Shown here: one piece after another, positions 5,329-6,495 of the stretch
Position numbering within the stretch: the stretch's first letter is position 1
Layout of the letters: every line of letters starts with the position of its first letter
Assembly: GCA_030684415.1 (NCBI GenBank)
Contig: JAUXNL010000201.1
Span: forward strand, 1 to 6,495
Direction: 5' to 3'
Length of the DNA stretch: 6,495 nucleotides
From: Moraxellaceae bacterium
GTDB lineage: Bacteria; Pseudomonadota; Gammaproteobacteria; Pseudomonadales; Moraxellaceae
Notes under the pieces: model-generated
Databases searched by the model: none
Told to the model about the DNA's origin: nothing
What the model saw: only the letters and a program-made list of their open reading frames with translations
Program-made: the position numbers and the translations under genes

Positions 5329-6495
5329 TCAGCTGGCGGCGAGCATGGCCTTGGCGTGCTTGCGGGTTTCGGCGGTGATGGTAATGCCGCCGGACATGCG
5401 CGCGATTTCTTCTATGCGTTCTTCGTGACCGAGTTCACGCACGCGGCTCGTGGTGTTGCCGTCTTCGATGGCTTTTTCCACGCGCAGGTGCTGATGCCCG
5501 AGGGCGGCCACCTGCGGCTGATGCGTGATTGAAAACACCTGCGCGTAGTCGCCCAGCTCGCGCAGCAGGCGGCCGACGACTTCGGCAATCCCGCCACCGA
5601 TGCCTACGTCCACTTCGTCGAAGACCATGGCGGGCACGGGAGAGTGCTTGGCATTCACTACCTGGATGGCGAGTGATACGCGCGAAAGCTCGCCGCCGGA
5701 CGCCACTTTCGCGAGCGCTTTCAGCGGCTGGCCGGGGTTGGCGCTGATCAGGAACTCCACCTCGTCAAAACCGTGGGCGGCGGGTTTTTCCAGTGCTGTG
5801 AAGGCGACTTCAAAACGCGAATGCGTCATGCCCAGCAGGTGCAAACGCTCCAGCACGCCGGCGGCAAATTGCGTGGCCGCCGCCTGGCGCGCGGCCCGCA
5901 ACGAGGTGGCTGCCACGCGATAGCGTTGTTCCAGTGTGGCGGCTTCACGGGCGAGACTGTCGAGGTCTTGTGCGCGCTGCAATTGTGCCAGCTCGTCAGC
6001 CAGCGCGGCCTGAACATCGGGCAAGCCGGTGGCAGCGACGCGGTGTTTGCGCGCGAGCTGATGCACGGCGGCGAGACGGTCTTCGAGTTCGGCAAGACGT
6101 GCCGGGTCGGCGTCGAGACTGTCGAGGTAGTGGCGCAGTGAGCTGGCGCCTTCGCGGATATTGATGAGGGCGCTGTCGAGCAGCTCGGCCACTTCGTTCA
6201 GGCGCGGGTGCCGGCCGCGTTCGCCGTCGAGCGCCTTCAGCGCTTGCTGTACGCAGCGCGCGGCGTTGTCGCCATCGTTTTCGCTGAGGCGGTCGAGCGT
6301 GAGCGTGCCGCTTTGCAGCAGGCTGCCGAGATTGGCGAGGGCGTCATGGTCACGCTCAAGGCGTTCGTAGTCACCGGCTTTCAGGCCGAGCTTTTCCAGC
6401 TCGTCGAGCTGATGACGGATCAGCTCGGTGCGCTCGCGTTGGGCATCGCCGGCGCGGGTGAGCGTGGCGAGTTCGCGTGCGGCTTGCTGCCACTG
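5329..6495 (-). CDS. recN: DNA repair protein RecN, C-terminal 388 residues (5' end outside window)
   Basis: The frame is open from the right edge to TGA at 5331-5329, giving 388 residues of a protein normally about 550 long. The missing N-terminus holds the Walker A motif. Present are much of the coiled coil (ELIRHQLDELEKLGLKAGDYE and onward, roughly the first 250 residues shown) and the C-terminal ATPase half: the ABC signature SGGELSR, the Walker B segment AMVFDEVDVGIGG and the switch region ITHQPQVAA. RecN is an SMC-like cytoplasmic ATPase that works with RecA in double-strand break repair and is usually under LexA control; its promoter is outside the window. No terminator is seen between it and the cyclase gene 46 bp downstream, so read-through is likely. 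Confidence 0.97.
   Translation of the reverse strand, partial: QWQQAARELATLTRAGDAQRERTELIRHQLDELEKLGLKAGDYERLERDHDALANLGSLLQSGTLTLDRLSENDGDNAARCVQQALKALDGERGRHPRLNEVAELLDSALINIREGASSLRHYLDSLDADPARLAELEDRLAAVHQLARKHRVAATGLPDVQAALADELAQLQRAQDLDSLAREAATLEQRYRVAATSLRAARQAAATQFAAGVLERLHLLGMTHSRFEVAFTALEKPAAHGFDEVEFLISANPGQPLKALAKVASGGELSRVSLAIQVVNAKHSPVPAMVFDEVDVGIGGGIAEVVGRLLRELGDYAQVFSITHQPQVAALGHQHLRVEKAIEDGNTTSRVRELGHEERIEEIARMSGGITITAETRKHAKAMLAAS

Noticed and set aside
1..6495. CRISPR array, tRNA or rRNA
   Set aside because: No regularly spaced repeats, no tRNA T-loop/acceptor pattern and no rRNA-like sequence were seen on either strand.

Overview
The window looks like proteobacterial chromosome, probably beta- or gammaproteobacterial, but nothing in it fixes a genus. 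The right two thirds are GC-rich (43 of 60 bases in 4801-4860) and carry core-type genes: RecN, a CHASE2 class III cyclase, an SH3-domain protein and an M48 peptidase. The left 1.2 kb is different. It holds the end of an insertion sequence and a strongly AT-rich gene (15 G/C of 60 in 481-540) bounded by integron-type recombination core sites.

Layout, left to right. 1-141 is the right end of an IS3-family element: the last 36 codons of its transposase plus the terminal inverted repeat. 142-327 has no gene; it contains a 14-bp inverted repeat enclosing three small hairpins, perhaps what is left of an older cassette array. 328-1183 is most of an integron gene cassette. It opens with GTTAGGC, encodes a DUF2971-type protein (275 aa) and, directly after the stop codon, shows the matching GCCTAAC that starts an attC site. 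The rest of that attC cannot be found. 1184-1471 is non-coding, with several short palindromes, one of which lies about 45 bp before the next gene. 1472-1879 encodes a ParD-like (PF11903-type) antitoxin-family protein with no toxin gene beside it. A perfect 19-bp inverted repeat with A and T tails (1959-1998) forms a bidirectional terminator between this gene and the operon converging on it.

From 2007 to the right edge all genes are on the minus strand, closely spaced and in the order recN (5' end outside the window), CHASE2-cyclase, SH3 protein, M48 peptidase. The gaps are 46 bp and 40 bp, then a 4-bp ATGA overlap. The last three proteins all have a periplasmic part: a CHASE2 sensor domain joined to a cytoplasmic cyclase, a secreted SH3 protein and a secreted zinc peptidase. 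A cell-envelope sensing and quality-control operon that makes cAMP is a reasonable inference but is not shown by the sequence.

The most unusual part is the left third, an orphan, apparently decayed integron cassette carrying an uncharacterised DUF2971 gene, caught between an IS3 end and the core operon. No integron integrase is in the window.
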